DNA of 64,000 nt from Gracilaria gracilis (Eukaryota; Rhodophyta; Florideophyceae; Gracilariales; Gracilariaceae): positions 248,001 through 312,000 of the forward strand of contig JARGSG010000227.1 of the NCBI GenBank assembly GCA_030374805.1. Reading direction: 5' to 3'. Position numbers and translations under genes: made by a program. Positions 51,830-61,578 of the stretch are shown piece after piece. Below the pieces are notes generated by a model. That model was not told the DNA's origin. It saw nothing but the letters and a program-made list of their open reading frames with translations, and did not search any database. Each line of letters opens with the position of its first letter. Within the stretch, counting starts at the first letter, position 1.

Positions 51830-54007
51830 TTACTTTCTTCCAGCCGTCTGCGAACGTGTAGGGCGCATCGATATTATTCGACACTCATCCAACCACGAAC
51901 CAAATAGTTCGGTGTCTCTAGTTGTTCCCTTCAACCATGGGTGTTCCATAAGCTCTGCTACTGTGGCTCTTTCTTTCGGGTCAGTGTAGGTACATCTTTC
52001 GACGAAGTCTCGGACTTCTGGAGAAAACTTAGCACACTCCCTCTTAAAACCACTTAGTACGTTGATTGTCATCGTGGCCTCAATGTAATCAAAGTAGTTT
52101 TGAGGACGATCAAAAGGGTACTTGCCCAAGAGGCATTCCATGATAGACACTCCAAGGGCCCAAATATCCGAAGCATACGTATACTGGCTGCCATTTAGTC
52201 GTTCCGGTGACATGTACGCCACAGTTCCAACAAAGGTATCAACCTTTGAAACACCTGGATTCAAATCTCGAGCCAGGCCAAAGTCGCTGAGCTTCGCCCT
52301 GCACAGTCGTCGGGACAAAAGTATATTGGCTGTCTTAAAGTCACGGTGAAGCACATGATGTCTATGCAAGAACCGGAGACCTTTCACGCAGTCGTGAGCT
52401 ATCATCTGCACAACTCTTTCAGGAATTGGTCCAACACGCTGAACAAATGTGGCTAGGCAACCATGATCCATGTACTCGAGAGCAATATGTACAGCCCCCG
52501 AACCGTCATAGAACGCACCATAAAATCTAACAAGATATCGACTGATGTGAGTAGAGAGAGTTTCAAGTTCCTTCAACAGTTGGTTTCGGCGATGCTTGTC
52601 GTACACATTCACTACTTTCATTGCCATTCTGGTTTTGGAAGGTATATGCTCTGCGATGTACACCCTTCCGGCGGCGCCTGCGCCTATAGTAGGACCAGTT
52701 CGCAATTCTTTCAGGCCCTTTGCTATAACAATCACGCGATGCGACTGAGGAACTCCACCATCTTCGTCCTCGTCTGAATCCTGACGTGTCACAGAAAGCG
52801 GTTTGTCAAGCATTCCCTCGGCGGTAATATGGAAGCCACCAGTGACGAAGCCTCCATCACTTCCGAAGAACCCTCCGCTCGGCCAATCGGTTGTGGAATC
52901 CGTTACTGATTTCACTTCTTCTTTTGCCAGGAGAGGGGGAGGTCGCTTCCTGGCCTTCACAGATTTGTGGTTTTGGTTTTCGGAAAGTTGTCTAGAAGTA
53001 TCGCCGGGGATACCGACATCCTGATGACCTGCAACAACATCCCCAACCTTGTTGTCCTTCGGGTCCTCCATTCTCGAAAAGTTACGCAAACTGGTATGAC
53101 TGAGTTCAAGTTCCTCGTCAACATCATCTGTCAGCGCCATAACACCCATTGCACTCAAAGTGTCGTCTACTTTCACTTCTGAAGAAGTTTGGTCCTTTGT
53201 ATCCAGGGCTCGAACGCGTGCAGAGAATGAACTTGATCTTGACATTGGTACAGAAAACTTCTTCTCGTTCACAATGACTCTTTTAGAGCTTGAGCGGTCC
53301 AGACCGCGGTTCACAGAAGCGCGTTTTGATAGCAAGCCCGATGGCGAACGATTCATCGCGGCATTAGTAACACGGTCGTCGTTCAGACTGCTGTCCCCTA
53401 TATTCAGTAGTTGCCGACGGCTTTCGGACCGTGCAATCTTTCTCGATACAGAACGTTTGATCGTGTTACGCCTTGCCAGGTCTGACATTTGCATCGTTCG
53501 GTCTTGGTTAGAAGTAGCTGAATTTCCACGGTCTCTATCCCTTCGATCAGAAAGGTTGCAACTTCTGTCTCGATCAAAATTTGGACTCACAGGCGCAGAA
53601 GCTTCCGTACCTGACGATGCTTTTGATTCTTGAACAAAGTCATCTAACGCAACAGTTGGCGCTGAAATCACTTCATCAAAACAAGTAGCATCAGTCACTG
53701 GCGTTCCAGGCATTTCATTGTTCGATTTACCATCAGAAAACAAATCATTCAGTTTCGACTTGTGCTTCGAGGAATTCTTTCGCGGTAAACTTGTACCATG
53801 ATTACTTCTTTCTGACTGCCCAATGTTTCTCGACGAAGCCTTACGACTGAACAGACCCATATTGCCAGGACGAAGAAGAACTAGTGACAGAATTCCAAAC
53901 AATGGTATCTGTATATGTACTTGGACCACACTATGTTTCCCCCATGCCAAGCGCGCGTGAAGAACTCTTGTTACTCTTCGAAGCAATTTGCCAATCAAGA
54001 ATCTCAA
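51830..54007 (-). CDS. MAP2K-like protein kinase with long N-terminal extension
   Basis: 725 residues, intronless. A kinase domain fills the last 300 residues: glycine loop IGAGAAGRVY, lysine in MAMKVV, catalytic LHRDFKTANILL, DFG, then SKVDTFVGTVAYMSPERL. The activation loop has the S-x3-T spacing before FVGT that marks MAPK kinases (S-x3-S/T), and CLLGKYPFD and FVERCTYTDPKERATV complete the fold. HRDFK replaces the common HRDLK/HRDIK. The 400-residue N-terminal part is serine-rich and low in complexity (SRRQLLNIGDSS, KRASVNRGLDRSSSKR), probably a regulatory, phosphorylated region. Translation may start at ATG 53860 (MGLFSRKASSRN); the 49 residues before it look unlike a conserved domain. 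MAP2Ks phosphorylate MAP kinases on T and Y; the pathway here is unknown. Confidence 0.88.
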   Translation of the reverse strand: MRFLIGKLLRRVTRVLHARLAWGKHSVVQVHIQIPLFGILSLVLLRPGNMGLFSRKASSRNIGQSERSNHGTSLPRKNSSKHKSKLNDLFSDGKSNNEMPGTPVTDATCFDEVISAPTVALDDFVQESKASSGTEASAPVSPNFDRDRSCNLSDRRDRDRGNSATSNQDRTMQMSDLARRNTIKRSVSRKIARSESRRQLLNIGDSSLNDDRVTNAAMNRSPSGLLSKRASVNRGLDRSSSKRVIVNEKKFSVPMSRSSSFSARVRALDTKDQTSSEVKVDDTLSAMGVMALTDDVDEELELSHTSLRNFSRMEDPKDNKVGDVVAGHQDVGIPGDTSRQLSENQNHKSVKARKRPPPLLAKEEVKSVTDSTTDWPSGGFFGSDGGFVTGGFHITAEGMLDKPLSVTRQDSDEDEDGGVPQSHRVIVIAKGLKELRTGPTIGAGAAGRVYIAEHIPSKTRMAMKVVNVYDKHRRNQLLKELETLSTHISRYLVRFYGAFYDGSGAVHIALEYMDHGCLATFVQRVGPIPERVVQMIAHDCVKGLRFLHRHHVLHRDFKTANILLSRRLCRAKLSDFGLARDLNPGVSKVDTFVGTVAYMSPERLNGSQYTYASDIWALGVSIMECLLGKYPFDRPQNYFDYIEATMTINVLSGFKRECAKFSPEVRDFVERCTYTDPKERATVAELMEHPWLKGTTRDTELFGSWLDECRIISMRPTRSQTAGRK

Positions 54008-54395
54008 CGATACTTTGAAAAGTGGTACGTTCTTTGGGTTTATGTGGTCGCGTCACATCCAATTGCTTTCCCAATAGCCGTGCAGTTCAACCCCATACAA
54101 AGGTACCGAAATGCCTTCATTCCGAAATAAAGTTACCAACCCACACATGAAAGCCCGTGCATGTAGTAAGCATGATTTCGTGTCAAGACAAGGAAGCGAA
54201 ACGAATATTGAATTTCCCAAATCGGCAATGGACGCGTTCATGCAAAACAAAAATTGCTGTACATGTATCAACACATTCGGTGTACCCTTGTACGTACACA
54301 TTCTTAGCGGCCGTTTTGCAGCTCGCTTACGAAGCAAGTTGAACGGCTGTGGTCTGACGAATACCCATGTGGAGGGGTGCTGCGACGGCTTTTGT

Positions 54396-55445
54396 TCAAA
54401 CAATGGCAGATGAGTGATCATCTCGTGCAGAGTTGGGTTGAACAGGGAATGAATCGGATTGTGGTTGAGAGGTTTGCACTATATCAGAGGTTGCAGGTGA
54501 TGATGGGGAGTAGTCGGTTATTTCAACTATTAGAGAATCCGTTGGACGGTTGTCAGCGAAGGACGGCGAACTTGGTACAACAGAGTCATTGCAATCTAAT
54601 AGAGAAGCAGAGAACACTGGAGCGTTGCAGATGCAACAGACAGCGCGTCCTTTAGAGAGCCACATTCGGAGACACTCGGCGTGTATGGCATGAGAACAGC
54701 TGAGGCGCACTATGTGAGGCAGCCGCGGAGCTTCTGCCACTTGTTCAAGACAAATACAACAAGTCCACTGCTCATGTGCAATCTGTTTGACCTGGTCGGC
54801 AGTCATGGAGTGCTGTTGGATAAAGAGGGTGATGCGGTGTTGAAGCGTAGAAGAAGGCATAATGATATCATGACGAGAAGTTGTAACGGAGAAGTTAGAC
54901 GAAGGACGACGCACATAGGGCTCATTGTCGGCGGTGCTACGAGCATCGTTTCTGGAAGAAAAAGTGGAGTGACAGCAACTAAACAGGCGTGCATCGAAGG
55001 AGCGAAGAATGACGTAGAAGAAGAAGGAGGCAAAGAAAACAGCAAACACAACGAAGGCCAGACGCAGACGGGAGAAAACGCGAGCTGCTTGTTCATACTC
55101 GTTGGCATCGTCCATGTCAATGGGAAGGAAGGTGTGATTGGACTCAGAAAGCCAACACTGGCGAAACACGACGGGCGGTTGATCGCACGGAGTGCGCTTT
55201 GTCCTGGCTTCGGTGTCGAACATGGCGCTGTCCTGCGTGACGGTGACGTTTGCGGTCCACACGCAGATGCTACGGCGGTTCGAGTCGGGCGGCTCTCTCT
55301 TGACAACGGTGGAACTGAGGTCACTCTTCTGCTCGCATTGCACCTGCTCGTAGGACGGGAACTGCACGAGGTTGACGGACAGGGCGACGGCGAACATGAC
55401 GAGCCAGAGCAGCGCCCAGAAGGCGTGAGTACGGTGCAAAGCCAT
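54396..55445 (-). CDS. Membrane-anchored RING-H2 protein, probable E3 ubiquitin ligase
   Basis: 349 residues, intronless. Starts with a signal peptide (MALHRTHAFWALLWLVMFAV), then a lumenal domain of about 100 residues with paired cysteines, one membrane helix (RLAFVVFAVFFASFFFYVIL), and a cytosolic RING near residues 229-273: CCICLEQVAEAP, LSCSHAIHAECLRMWL, CCIC, the C3H2C3 order of RING-H2. The tail is serine-rich. The layout (signal peptide, lumenal domain, helix, RING) is like endomembrane E3 ligases of the RNF13/RMR type, but the lumenal domain is not recognised as a protease-associated domain. Long open frames on both strands overlap it and its upstream region (54681-55789) because of GC-rich composition and are discarded. 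Confidence 0.85.
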   Translation of the reverse strand: MALHRTHAFWALLWLVMFAVALSVNLVQFPSYEQVQCEQKSDLSSTVVKREPPDSNRRSICVWTANVTVTQDSAMFDTEARTKRTPCDQPPVVFRQCWLSESNHTFLPIDMDDANEYEQAARVFSRLRLAFVVFAVFFASFFFYVILRSFDARLFSCCHSTFSSRNDARSTADNEPYVRRPSSNFSVTTSRHDIIMPSSTLQHRITLFIQQHSMTADQVKQIAHEQWTCCICLEQVAEAPRLPHIVRLSCSHAIHAECLRMWLSKGRAVCCICNAPVFSASLLDCNDSVVPSSPSFADNRPTDSLIVEITDYSPSSPATSDIVQTSQPQSDSFPVQPNSARDDHSSAIV

Positions 55446-55516
55446 GACGCAGGCGGCGAGCGCAAAGTGTTGGGAGAGGGTGGCACTAACGGCGACAGAC
55501 GGCGTTCATGCTCAGC

Positions 55517-55550
<34 letters not shown>

Positions 55551-56994
55551 CGGCAGCGCCAGCGGCAGCGGGCGATACAAAAGGCAAGCAGCACGCACGC
55601 CACAGCACGTATGGGGCTGCAGCGCGCCGCACGCAGCGGGAGCGTGGGCGGTACGGCGGGTACGACGGTACGGCGGTATGTACGACGTGAAGTTGACGTA
55701 GGTGGCAGCGGCAGCGGCAGCGCGTATCTGGACGCCACACCTAAAGCGCCGCGCGGCTGCAGGTGAATGGCGCGCAACGGCAGGCGCACAGCGCACCGTA
55801 CCGCTGATCTGAGCCGCCAGCCACATCAGTCACACGTGCGGCACAAGCCAATCATCGCGCGCGACCGCGCGTCACGCGCGACGCTGTGCGTAGATATCAC
55901 AAAGCACAGATATCTAAACTAAAGTGTTTAGGCTTTGCTTCATTGTTCTCTTGTTATCTATTGTACGTAGCTACCCTTGGTAGCGTGCCGTCCTTTGCTG
56001 CCTTCGGGGTGCAAGCCACATCTTATTTACGTTCCGCTATCTATAGGTGCACTTGATTTGGATACCGCCACACATGTTTAAAAGGTTACATACGCTCGCA
56101 ACAACTATAAGGGTAACCTTAAATCATGATGATTATGATAATCCTATAAACTTCGTCAGCCACCCAATTAAAACTGCAACTCACCTGCGCGGTAAGCTCT
56201 CCAGGAAAAGCAATCTCTCGCAATCGCCTCTACACTTGTACAGTAACAGGTAAAACGTTAGCAGCAATGTATTTACTTGGTGGCTCCAAACCACTTTTGC
56301 GTTATCTTTTGATACATATCGGCAGCAGCTTCATCACGATGCAGCGCGTTATCTACGTTTATCGACACCAACCACTGCGTTCTTTCACTCAGCACTTGGC
56401 TCTCGAGCTCCCAAAAGCGTTCCAAGCCACATCAACCCATCCACCAAACTTGCGCTTGTCCTGCCTCTCGTGCTGCACCAGTGGTGGTGGAACGTACAAC
56501 GCCCTTGTAAGTTATAACTGCAATCGCCGCAATCCACCACACGTGCACACGTTTCCGATCTCCTATCATTCAACAACATTTGTGTTCAACACGAACGCTC
56601 ATCTTCACGCCCGCTTCCGACCGCTTGCACCTGACGAAGTAAAACGCTGCCTTCGGTGCATCCTTGACCCGTTGCCATTCATTCCCAGCTGTGCGCCCCA
56701 ACACGTCATCCATCATTTCCACTGCGCTCATCATTGCGCCCAACAGTCGCCGTGTCTGCCACCAACCCTGTCCGCAATGAATCTGGCCTTCTTGTCTCCG
56801 TTCTTGCCCCATCGCTCTGGAGCCTCCGCCCGTCCAGTGCCCAAATGTGTTCAACAGCCGCCCTCCCCTCCATCCTCGCCACAAACTTCAGCAAAGCCCA
56901 CCAATCGTAGAAGAGAAGGCTCACTACCAGGCGTACGTTCGTCGCTCACCTTCATCCGTCCATACTTTTTGTTTCACATCCAACCAAAAGCGCG
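55446..56994. other. GC-rich upstream region and divergent spacer
   Basis: 1.5 kb upstream of both the RING gene (-) and the ferredoxin gene (+). It holds a CGG repeat, GC-rich open frames on both strands that I judge fortuitous, and probably the 5' exon of the ferredoxin gene (the frame at 56845, MCSTAALPSILATNFSKAHQ, resembles a transit peptide but its splice could not be fixed). Confidence 0.4.
55518..55547 (+). repeat. CGG trinucleotide repeat, ten units
   Basis: Ten uninterrupted CGG triplets followed by CGA CGG CAG, 73 bp upstream of the RING-H2 start codon, so the transcript of that gene may carry CCG repeats in its 5' leader. Confidence 0.9.
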
Positions 56995-57420
56995 TTGCTC
57001 ACACTTCTCCCGCTTCTGCCTTTTGTATCCCGCAACTCTCAGACACCAGGCGCAAAAACGTATAATGTAACTGTTGAAGACCCTCGTAACCGTACTGTTC
57101 ACAAGTACTCTGTACCTGAGGATCGATATGTGTGGCATAGCATGACCGATCAGGGTGCAGATTTGCCGGCCTCATGTCGGCATGGTTGCTGCACAACGTG
57201 CGCTGTCAAGATAAAGAGCGGTCAAGTTGATCAAGACCAGGCTCTCGGACTACTGAAAGAAATGAGAGCAAACGGTTATGCCTTGTTGTGCGTCAGTTAC
57301 CCTAAGAGCGACATACACTGTGTTCTTCAGGATGAAGATGAAGTCTACGTCAAACAATTTGGCTCTTCATTCGAGAGTGGTGGTACCGACTGGGGTGGCT
57401 TTGTACCAGAAGATGACTAA
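56995..57420 (+). CDS. FdC2-like 2Fe-2S ferredoxin, 5' end unresolved
   Basis: The frame encodes a plant-type 2Fe-2S ferredoxin domain: PASCRHGCCTTCAVKI and ALLCVSYPKSD give Cys 61, 66, 69 and 99 (numbered from 56995) in the exact C-x4-C-x2-C-x29-C pattern. After the last cysteine the chain continues (LQDEDEVYVKQFGSSF) as in FdC2, the ferredoxin with a C-terminal extension known from photosynthetic eukaryotes and cyanobacteria, rather than ending as photosynthetic PetF does. RHGCCTTC with a second adjacent Cys also fits FdC2. The open frame begins with TTG, not ATG, so a 5' exon with a plastid transit peptide must lie upstream. FdC2 is a plastid electron carrier with altered redox potential, implicated in chlorophyll and photosystem biogenesis in plants; the role here is by analogy. 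Confidence 0.85.
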   Translation: MLTLLPLLPFVSRNSQTPGAKTYNVTVEDPRNRTVHKYSVPEDRYVWHSMTDQGADLPASCRHGCCTTCAVKIKSGQVDQDQALGLLKEMRANGYALLCVSYPKSDIHCVLQDEDEVYVKQFGSSFESGGTDWGGFVPEDD

Positions 57421-57556
57421 CTTGGTGCACTTTTGCTTTTCATCACCACCTACCGAAACACCTCTTCATGTAAAGATATAAACGAAATACAATTACAAGT
57501 TCACATTATCCGCTCAAAAGTGACAAGGTTTAGTTTCATCAAGTCCGCGCCTTTTA

Positions 57557-58540
57557 TTAAACTGTTTCTTCTTTTCCTTTCACAAAGTACTCCTCGTCAA
57601 ACTCATGCAACCGTACGAAACCATCTTCTCCACCAGATACATACATGCGTCCATCAGGCGAGTATGCCACAGTATTGATCGGACCGAAATGTCCCTTAAC
57701 TCTTCCAAGTTCCTCTTCGTAAACTAGATGAAAGATCTTTGCTTCAAACTTTCCTTGTCGATCACCTGTTGTCGTCACCATACTAGCCTCCTGCCCACCC
57801 CCCAGCATAATCTGAGAAAACAATGGAGATATAGAAGCCGAGTTCACGGGATGATCTACAGAATATGTCTTCAACAATTCAAATTCGTGGAAGCTCCACA
57901 ACTTTGAGGTATGGTCTTTCGACGACGTGATGAACATGGTGCAGTCTGCAGAAAACTGACAATCGGTAATGATCTTCTTATGCGCTTCGACATGATCAAT
58001 TTCTTCCCATGTCTCGGTATCCCACTTCCGAACGGTGCCGTCTTCCGACGCAGTTAGTATATACTCGCCAGTTGGATACCAATCCACAGTGACAATTGTT
58101 CCGTCATGGCCATCCAAAACAATGACGGGCTCGTCATTCTGGGAATCCGAAATCTTGTCGTGCTCGAATATGTAGACTAGAGATGGCTGTCCCATAAGCT
58201 TAGTGGTGGCAACAGCGACGTAAACATCGTCAGGGCTGAACGCAACGGCACGGGATGGAGATTTGAAATGCCACTGATGTAGCTTCTCTCCGGTGTCTGC
58301 TCGCCATAATATGGCAGAGTTGTCAGCTGAAGCCGTCACCACTCTCTCCGTGTTATAGGTAATAGCAATATCTCGCACAGCACCGTTATGACCCTTGTAT
58401 GTACCGACCCTCTCACCATTACTGGCACGCCAGCAAGTAGGCGATTTGTCCATAGCAGTAGTGAAAAGCAGATCACCTTCCCGATTAAACCTAACCCGAG
58501 TTAGAGGCCTTTCATGACCTTTAAGCAAAAAAGGTCTCAT
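57557..58540 (-). CDS. EIF3I: Translation initiation factor eIF3 subunit i
   Basis: 327 residues from the ATG at 58540 (MRPFLLKGHERPLTRVRF), identical in pattern to the eIF3i start MRPxLLKGHERxLT. Seven WD40 blades are visible: GERVGTYKGHNGAVRDIAIT, TASADNSAILWR, VLDGHDGTIVTVDW, TASEDGTVRKWDTETWEEI, TSSKDHTSKLWSF, the MLGGGQEASMVTTT blade and VKGHFGPINTVAYSPDG...GGEDGFVRLHEF. Length and order match the family. eIF3i is part of the eIF3 core that loads 40S ribosomes on mRNA. The frame is open a further 17 codons upstream and is preceded by TTCTTTGCAG, a good 3' splice site, so a 5'-UTR intron ending near 58592 is likely. Confidence 0.95.
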   Translation of the reverse strand: MRPFLLKGHERPLTRVRFNREGDLLFTTAMDKSPTCWRASNGERVGTYKGHNGAVRDIAITYNTERVVTASADNSAILWRADTGEKLHQWHFKSPSRAVAFSPDDVYVAVATTKLMGQPSLVYIFEHDKISDSQNDEPVIVLDGHDGTIVTVDWYPTGEYILTASEDGTVRKWDTETWEEIDHVEAHKKIITDCQFSADCTMFITSSKDHTSKLWSFHEFELLKTYSVDHPVNSASISPLFSQIMLGGGQEASMVTTTGDRQGKFEAKIFHLVYEEELGRVKGHFGPINTVAYSPDGRMYVSGGEDGFVRLHEFDEEYFVKGKEETV

Positions 58541-59847
58541 GTTAATGGAGACTTGGCTTTGTGGGCTCGAAGTAGTGGACAAGGCCTGCAAAGAAGCAAG
58601 AAAAGATCAACCGACGTTGATGGTTCCTAGAGCTGAAATGAACGGCGTACAGGACGACCCGATACCAGCAGTGAAGTCGTTCGCTTGAAATTTCCTTCTA
58701 TATTCACCACTGATCACAACAAGAGAGTCCCGCGAAGAGTTTTGTACAAGGGAACAAGACTGCGATGTTGATCGCAACGAAATGACGGACTGCACGTAGA
58801 GAGTGCTTTTTACGCCGGCGAAATGAAATACTGAATAATAAATGGTCGCTGCGCATTTTTGCAAACGGAATTTGCGCTGTCGTACGGGACCCCGTCTACA
58901 ATACGATGCAAGATACAGGTATCCAATTGTTTAGCTACAAACATATGGCATCAGAGCACGAACAACGTCCCTGTTCCGTAGAGGAACAGATAATGATACC
59001 CCGTCTCTGCCAAATACTCAAACGTTGCTCTTGTGGCCTCACCTCGCCTCACCCCAAAGTTGATCAGCAGCAGACTACCAATGGACCGGGTTCAACTCAC
59101 TTCGCATAACAATACTCTGATTATACACCTTCATCATTCCTCGTCCAGAAACCATGCACTTACCTCTGCCAGAAACTGGGTTGGACGGGGCGTGTGAGTG
59201 AAAGGGGAGACAGAAACGCGAACTATGAGAGAGACACTCTGGACTTTTACAAGATATCCCCTGCGTTGATCAATGGCATTGATCAATGCCACTGTGAGAG
59301 CTCTAAAAGTTGAGCGTCTGTGCCCAACGCATTGTGCTGCTGCAATCTACATCGATTGTGTTCGTCTGGTTCACTTTGATCGCGCGTCCTAAATTCCGAC
59401 TGCAAAGTCGCAATCACAGAAGCAGCGCACCCCGCATGATTGTGCTCTTCAATCATGATTATGTATATTCTACTCTCCCACCGGGGAAACCCCTCTGACG
59501 AGCTGATGCCATAGTAGATAATACAATGGATGGATTGATTCCTAAAAAGGCATCACTCGGGACTGTGAGTACCCTAACAGCTCAATTCAAGATGTTTTGT
59601 TTCTTGTCTTCAACTTCTTTCGCTTTCTTCTCTACGTGGGTTCCTCTCCTCGCCACGAAATTATTATGTGACCAACTCCCACGTGACAGCAAAAGCCAGA
59701 GAAACTACTATAAAAGGCAAAGCCCACAAAGCTGTAGGTAATGGTGTGTATTTCGTTCTCCCATAGTTCCAACAGCTTGACGGTGCAGCCCAAACTGCCT
59801 CGCTCTTTAATCTTGCCAGTCGCATTCGTTTGCTTATCTTCAAGAAA
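58541..59847. promoter_or_regulatory. Divergent intergenic region, eIF3i / coiled-coil protein
   Basis: 1.3 kb. No gene is recognised. It contains an 18-bp perfect palindrome, TGGCATTGATCAATGCCA, at 59274-59291 and probably a 5' leader intron of eIF3i. Confidence 0.45.
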
Positions 59848-61578
59848 ATGCCTTTCTATAAACCGTCTGTTGGCCGCCTGACTGCGTTCTTCGAAATGAA
59901 CGACGTTCGAGATATTCGTAAGAGTAACACTGGGAGCAATGGAGAGCGACCTGACGAGTCTCCAAGTAAAGAACCAGGAAGTGCAAGAGATTCTGCCACT
60001 TTTCAAAGTGCTGATGCAGCTGAATTCGACAAGATGGTCGGCGATGTTTGGAATGAATTTCTGTGTCACATGCGAGGGAATCGTTCCAGTGGCACTGATC
60101 ATGCTTTCTGCGGGGCTGACGACAATCTGGGGAAAAGAGCAGAGGTAAAGGTTGGAAAAGAAGTGTACAAACGAGAACTAATCGCCGTGTTGGAAAGCGC
60201 CCATGCTTCGCTTTGCAACAATACTGGAAAGGAGAATCGTATCGTTAGTGAAGAACAAGCAACCATCAACTCCTTGAAAAGACGCCTTCGGGAGAAGTCG
60301 GAAGAAGCTAAGAATGCGAGGGAAGACATGTTATTCGCGATCAAAGAGAAGTATGAACTGGATTATACCTGCGGGGAACATGAAGAGAAACGCAGGAAAA
60401 CGTCCTGTTTGCTGAAAGAGGCAAAGGAAGAAAACGAAGAACTACAAAGTAAGAATCGTTTTTTAGTGAAGACCTTGAAGGACCTGAAAGCTGTCATCGG
60501 GCAATTGCAAGCAGCGAGGAGCGTCGATGAGGTGGAGACGCTTCGAGCACTGCACAAAGCCGAAATGGCTGAATTGGTTGCGAAGCAGGCTTCTTTACAA
60601 AACAGGAAATTGGATGAGCAACTGAAGAACGCTGAAAGGTCTTCGAGATGGATTCACGAACGAATGGAGGAGCTCGAAAGAGTTCTGGACGAGATAAAAA
60701 CCACTCTCACCTCATCCGTCAACATCTCAGAACGGCCCAATTCGCACTGGTTGGGAGGTCAGCTTAATGGCCTCGTACACAAAAGTTCTAAACTTCTTGG
60801 TCGGTTCAGAGATTCCCATGCTCGTGGCAAGGAAGATGCGGGCAGAATTGGCGGGAACGAAGAAACGGAGGATGTGCAAACGGAGGGTGAAGCTGGAAAC
60901 GCGAACGTGGACGAGACAACAACTCCGAGGAGTGGGAAGAAGAGGTCTCTAGGTCTACTGTCGAACCACAACAACAGAGGGGAAACTCAGCCAGGTTTAT
61001 TCGGCAATATAACCAGCCGGCTGCGACGTGAAACAAGCAGTCAAGGAAATGGAACTGAAACACGTGGTGCACGGCCAGTGAACGCTGGTAGCGCCAGCAG
61101 CAACGAACGTAGAGACCTGAGAAATGAAGACCATGATACAGATGGTCCGAATTCTGCGAATTTGAAGTTTACGGCCTTCAAGCGAATCTTTTCTACGGCT
61201 ATCCGCTCGGAGCGTAACAGACAGGTGCAAGCTGGAGGTTCAAAGACAGTTGAATTCATGTCGAAGACTTTGGAAGCACTGGAGAGGAATTTCGGGATCT
61301 TGCAAGACGTCTTTGACTTTAAAGAAGATGAAATACATCATCTTCATCAGGAGCTTCAGGATGCTGTGAAGCTTTCCAACGCTTTTGAACAAGGCATGAG
61401 GAGTGAATTTCAAAAGCGTACGGAGATAGAAAAGAGTATGGCTGCGTCTGGCAGACAACCACCGGTGAAGAAGACCGGCGTTTTGAACAATACTTCTAAC
61501 TACAATCTTCATCAAGAAAACGGCGTGCCTGTGGTACGTGACAAAATCTCCGTGCGTAAGTCTTGCCATTGGTTCTAG
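59848..61578 (+). CDS. Long coiled-coil protein of unknown function
   Basis: 576 residues from ATG 59848 (MPFYKPSVGRLTAFFEMNDV), intronless, no recognised domain. After a polar head, residues about 110-280 form a strong coiled coil (INSLKRRLREKSEEAKNARE, LLKEAKEENEELQSKNRFL, WIHERMEELERVLDEIK). A basic, serine/asparagine/glycine-rich middle follows, then a second helical segment (KTLEALERNFGILQDVFDFK, EIHHLHQELQDAVKLSNAF). The last 30 residues are asparagine-rich. Such a layout suggests a scaffold or cytoskeletal protein (inference). There is no signal peptide or membrane helix. An ATG at 59899 is an alternative start. The frame is clean and base composition is like the neighbours, so I regard it as a real host gene. 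Confidence 0.75.
   Translation: MPFYKPSVGRLTAFFEMNDVRDIRKSNTGSNGERPDESPSKEPGSARDSATFQSADAAEFDKMVGDVWNEFLCHMRGNRSSGTDHAFCGADDNLGKRAEVKVGKEVYKRELIAVLESAHASLCNNTGKENRIVSEEQATINSLKRRLREKSEEAKNAREDMLFAIKEKYELDYTCGEHEEKRRKTSCLLKEAKEENEELQSKNRFLVKTLKDLKAVIGQLQAARSVDEVETLRALHKAEMAELVAKQASLQNRKLDEQLKNAERSSRWIHERMEELERVLDEIKTTLTSSVNISERPNSHWLGGQLNGLVHKSSKLLGRFRDSHARGKEDAGRIGGNEETEDVQTEGEAGNANVDETTTPRSGKKRSLGLLSNHNNRGETQPGLFGNITSRLRRETSSQGNGTETRGARPVNAGSASSNERRDLRNEDHDTDGPNSANLKFTAFKRIFSTAIRSERNRQVQAGGSKTVEFMSKTLEALERNFGILQDVFDFKEDEIHHLHQELQDAVKLSNAFEQGMRSEFQKRTEIEKSMAASGRQPPVKKTGVLNNTSNYNLHQENGVPVVRDKISVRKSCHWF

Noticed and set aside
54681-55789. Two long open frames (361 codons plus, 328 codons minus) over the RING gene and its upstream region.
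   Set aside because: They are antisense or out of phase to the RING-H2 gene and consist of arginine/proline/glycine runs caused by GC-rich and CGG-repeat sequence.
56267-57070. A 267-codon plus-strand frame before the ferredoxin domain.
   Set aside because: Out of phase with the ferredoxin, low-complexity, no recognised domain; only a transit-peptide exon is expected in this stretch.
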